A stretch of 5,207 nt of DNA from Hyphomicrobiales bacterium (lineage in GTDB: Bacteria > Pseudomonadota > Alphaproteobacteria > Rhizobiales > Xanthobacteraceae): contig JAPLPC010000190.1 in the NCBI GenBank assembly GCA_026400425.1, positions 1,064 to 6,270 of the forward strand. The letters run 5' to 3'. How positions within the stretch are numbered: position 1 is the first letter of the stretch; every line of letters starts with the position of its first letter. This document shows positions 4,505-5,207 of the stretch, one piece after another. A program made the translations under genes and the position numbers. The notes below the pieces were generated by a model. It did no database searches and was not told where the DNA came from. It saw only the letters and a program-made list of their open reading frames with translations.

Positions 4505-5207
4505 ATGGACAAGCAAAGCGCGATCGCCGAGATTTTGCGTTACGTCAGGCTGAACCGCACGCCGCTGGCGGCCTTGCCGCCCGAGTCAATCCCGCATGAC
4601 GAGGCCGATGCCTATCGCGTGCAGGATGCGCTGCACGATCTTCTCATGCCCAATCTCGGAGAGCAGGTCGGCTACAAGATCGGCTGCACCTCAACGGTGA
4701 TGCAGGTCTATCTCGGCATCGATCATCCCTGCGCCGGCGGCCTCTATATGGCCGGCTTCAAGTCCTCCGGCGTTTCGTTGCGCCATGCCGACTATGTGCG
4801 TGTCGGTGTCGAATGCGAGATCGCCGTGCGGCTGGCGCAAGATCTGGTGCCGTCCGACCACGGCTTCACGGCGGACACGGTAGCGCCGGCCATCGAGGCG
4901 TATTTCCCCGCCATCGAGATCGTCGACGATCGCTATGACGACTGGCGCAGCGTCGATCCGCGCGTGCTGATTGCCGATGATTTCTTTGCCGCGGGGTGCG
5001 TGCTCGGCAAAGGCGTACTCGCCGCCAACGCGCCGGATCTGGCCTCCGTGGTCGGACGCGCCATCGTCAATGGCAAGGAGATCGGCCGCGGCACCGGCGC
5101 CGACGTGCTCGGGCATCCCCATCATGCACTGGCCTGGCTCGCCAATCACCTCGCAGCGCAGGGCAAGGTGCTCAAGGCCGGCGAATTCGTCATGACGGGC
5201 AGCCTCG
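4505..5207 (+). CDS. 2-keto-4-pentenoate hydratase-like enzyme (FAH superfamily), 3' end cut by the window
   Basis: The first 234 residues of an open frame that reaches the window edge without a stop; the family is usually about 260-270 residues, so some 30 are missing. MhpD-type enzymes add water to 2-hydroxy-dienoates during aromatic meta-cleavage breakdown, and close relatives decarboxylate 2-oxo-3-hexenedioate. Visible motifs: GYKIGCTS (57-63) with the likely active-site Lys58; VECEIAVRL (102-110) giving metal ligands E103 and E105; AIEIVDDRY (136-144) giving E138; and GTGADVLGHPHHALAWLANHL (196-216, shown in part) followed by LKAGEFVMTGSL. All three acidic metal ligands are in place. Less typical is ADDFFAAGCVLG (157-168), where many hydratases have an Asn-containing ADNxSAG stretch. 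The ATG at 4505 has a G-rich run (4491-4496) about eight bases upstream. The exact substrate cannot be assigned. Confidence 0.85.
   Translation, partial: MDKQSAIAEILRYVRLNRTPLAALPPESIPHDEADAYRVQDALHDLLMPNLGEQVGYKIGCTSTVMQVYLGIDHPCAGGLYMAGFKSSGVSLRHADYVRVGVECEIAVRLAQDLVPSDHGFTADTVAPAIEAYFPAIEIVDDRYDDWRSVDPRVLIADDFFAAGCVLGKGVLAANAPDLASVVGRAIVNGKEIGRGTGADVLGHPHHALAWLANHLAAQGKVLKAGEFVMTGSL

Overview
The window is high-GC DNA typical of an alphaproteobacterium. Family-level matches (a FlbY/CheL/FlgI flagellar cluster divergent from FliX, a single-cysteine DksA ending in a YRDE tail, a Bradyrhizobium class A-type small heat-shock protein behind a ROSE-like leader) point to the Bradyrhizobium/Rhodopseudomonas/Nitrobacter group of Rhizobiales (Hyphomicrobiales). 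The species cannot be named from the sequence alone. I see no mobile element, tRNA, rRNA or CRISPR.

Positions 23-2015 (minus strand) hold a compact flagellar operon, flgI -> flgJ/cheL-like -> flbY-like. It encodes the P-ring protein, a stand-alone rod-binding protein and an FlgN/FlbY-like helical protein. flgI and flgJ share one base; flgJ and flbY are 29 bases apart. Positions 2016-2337 form a dense divergent control region. Facing flgI it holds a near-perfect sigma-54 -24/-12 promoter, an IHF-like site and a strong inverted repeat about 120 bp upstream of the predicted start. Facing fliX it holds a CtrA-like box. This is the arrangement expected when class II (CtrA) and class III (sigma-54/FlbD) flagellar promoters sit back to back. 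fliX (2338-2748, plus) encodes the regulator that, in Caulobacter, couples flagellar assembly to FlbD, and a perfect 10-bp inverted repeat follows it.

Positions 2820-3261 carry dksA, the RNA polymerase secondary-channel regulator. Its coiled-coil tip motif is intact, but the C-terminal globular/zinc-finger region appears to have lost about 18 residues in frame. This is the most unusual coding observation here. A promoter with a GC-rich discriminator precedes it.

Positions 3367-4412 form a heat-shock unit: a sigma-32-like promoter, a structured 5' leader whose last hairpin matches the ROSE RNA-thermometer core (UUGCU against AGGA with a bulged G), an hsp20 gene, a 12-bp hairpin, and a small conserved-looking protein of unknown function with a strong ribosome binding site. 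Two hairpins follow. From 4505 to the window edge runs the first 234 residues of a 2-keto-4-pentenoate hydratase-like enzyme (FAH superfamily), with no stop codon before the end.

No wholly new multi-gene system is evident. The observations most worth following up are the shortened DksA, the layered flgI/fliX control region, the combined sigma-32-like and ROSE-like control of hsp20, and the uncharacterised gene linked to hsp20.
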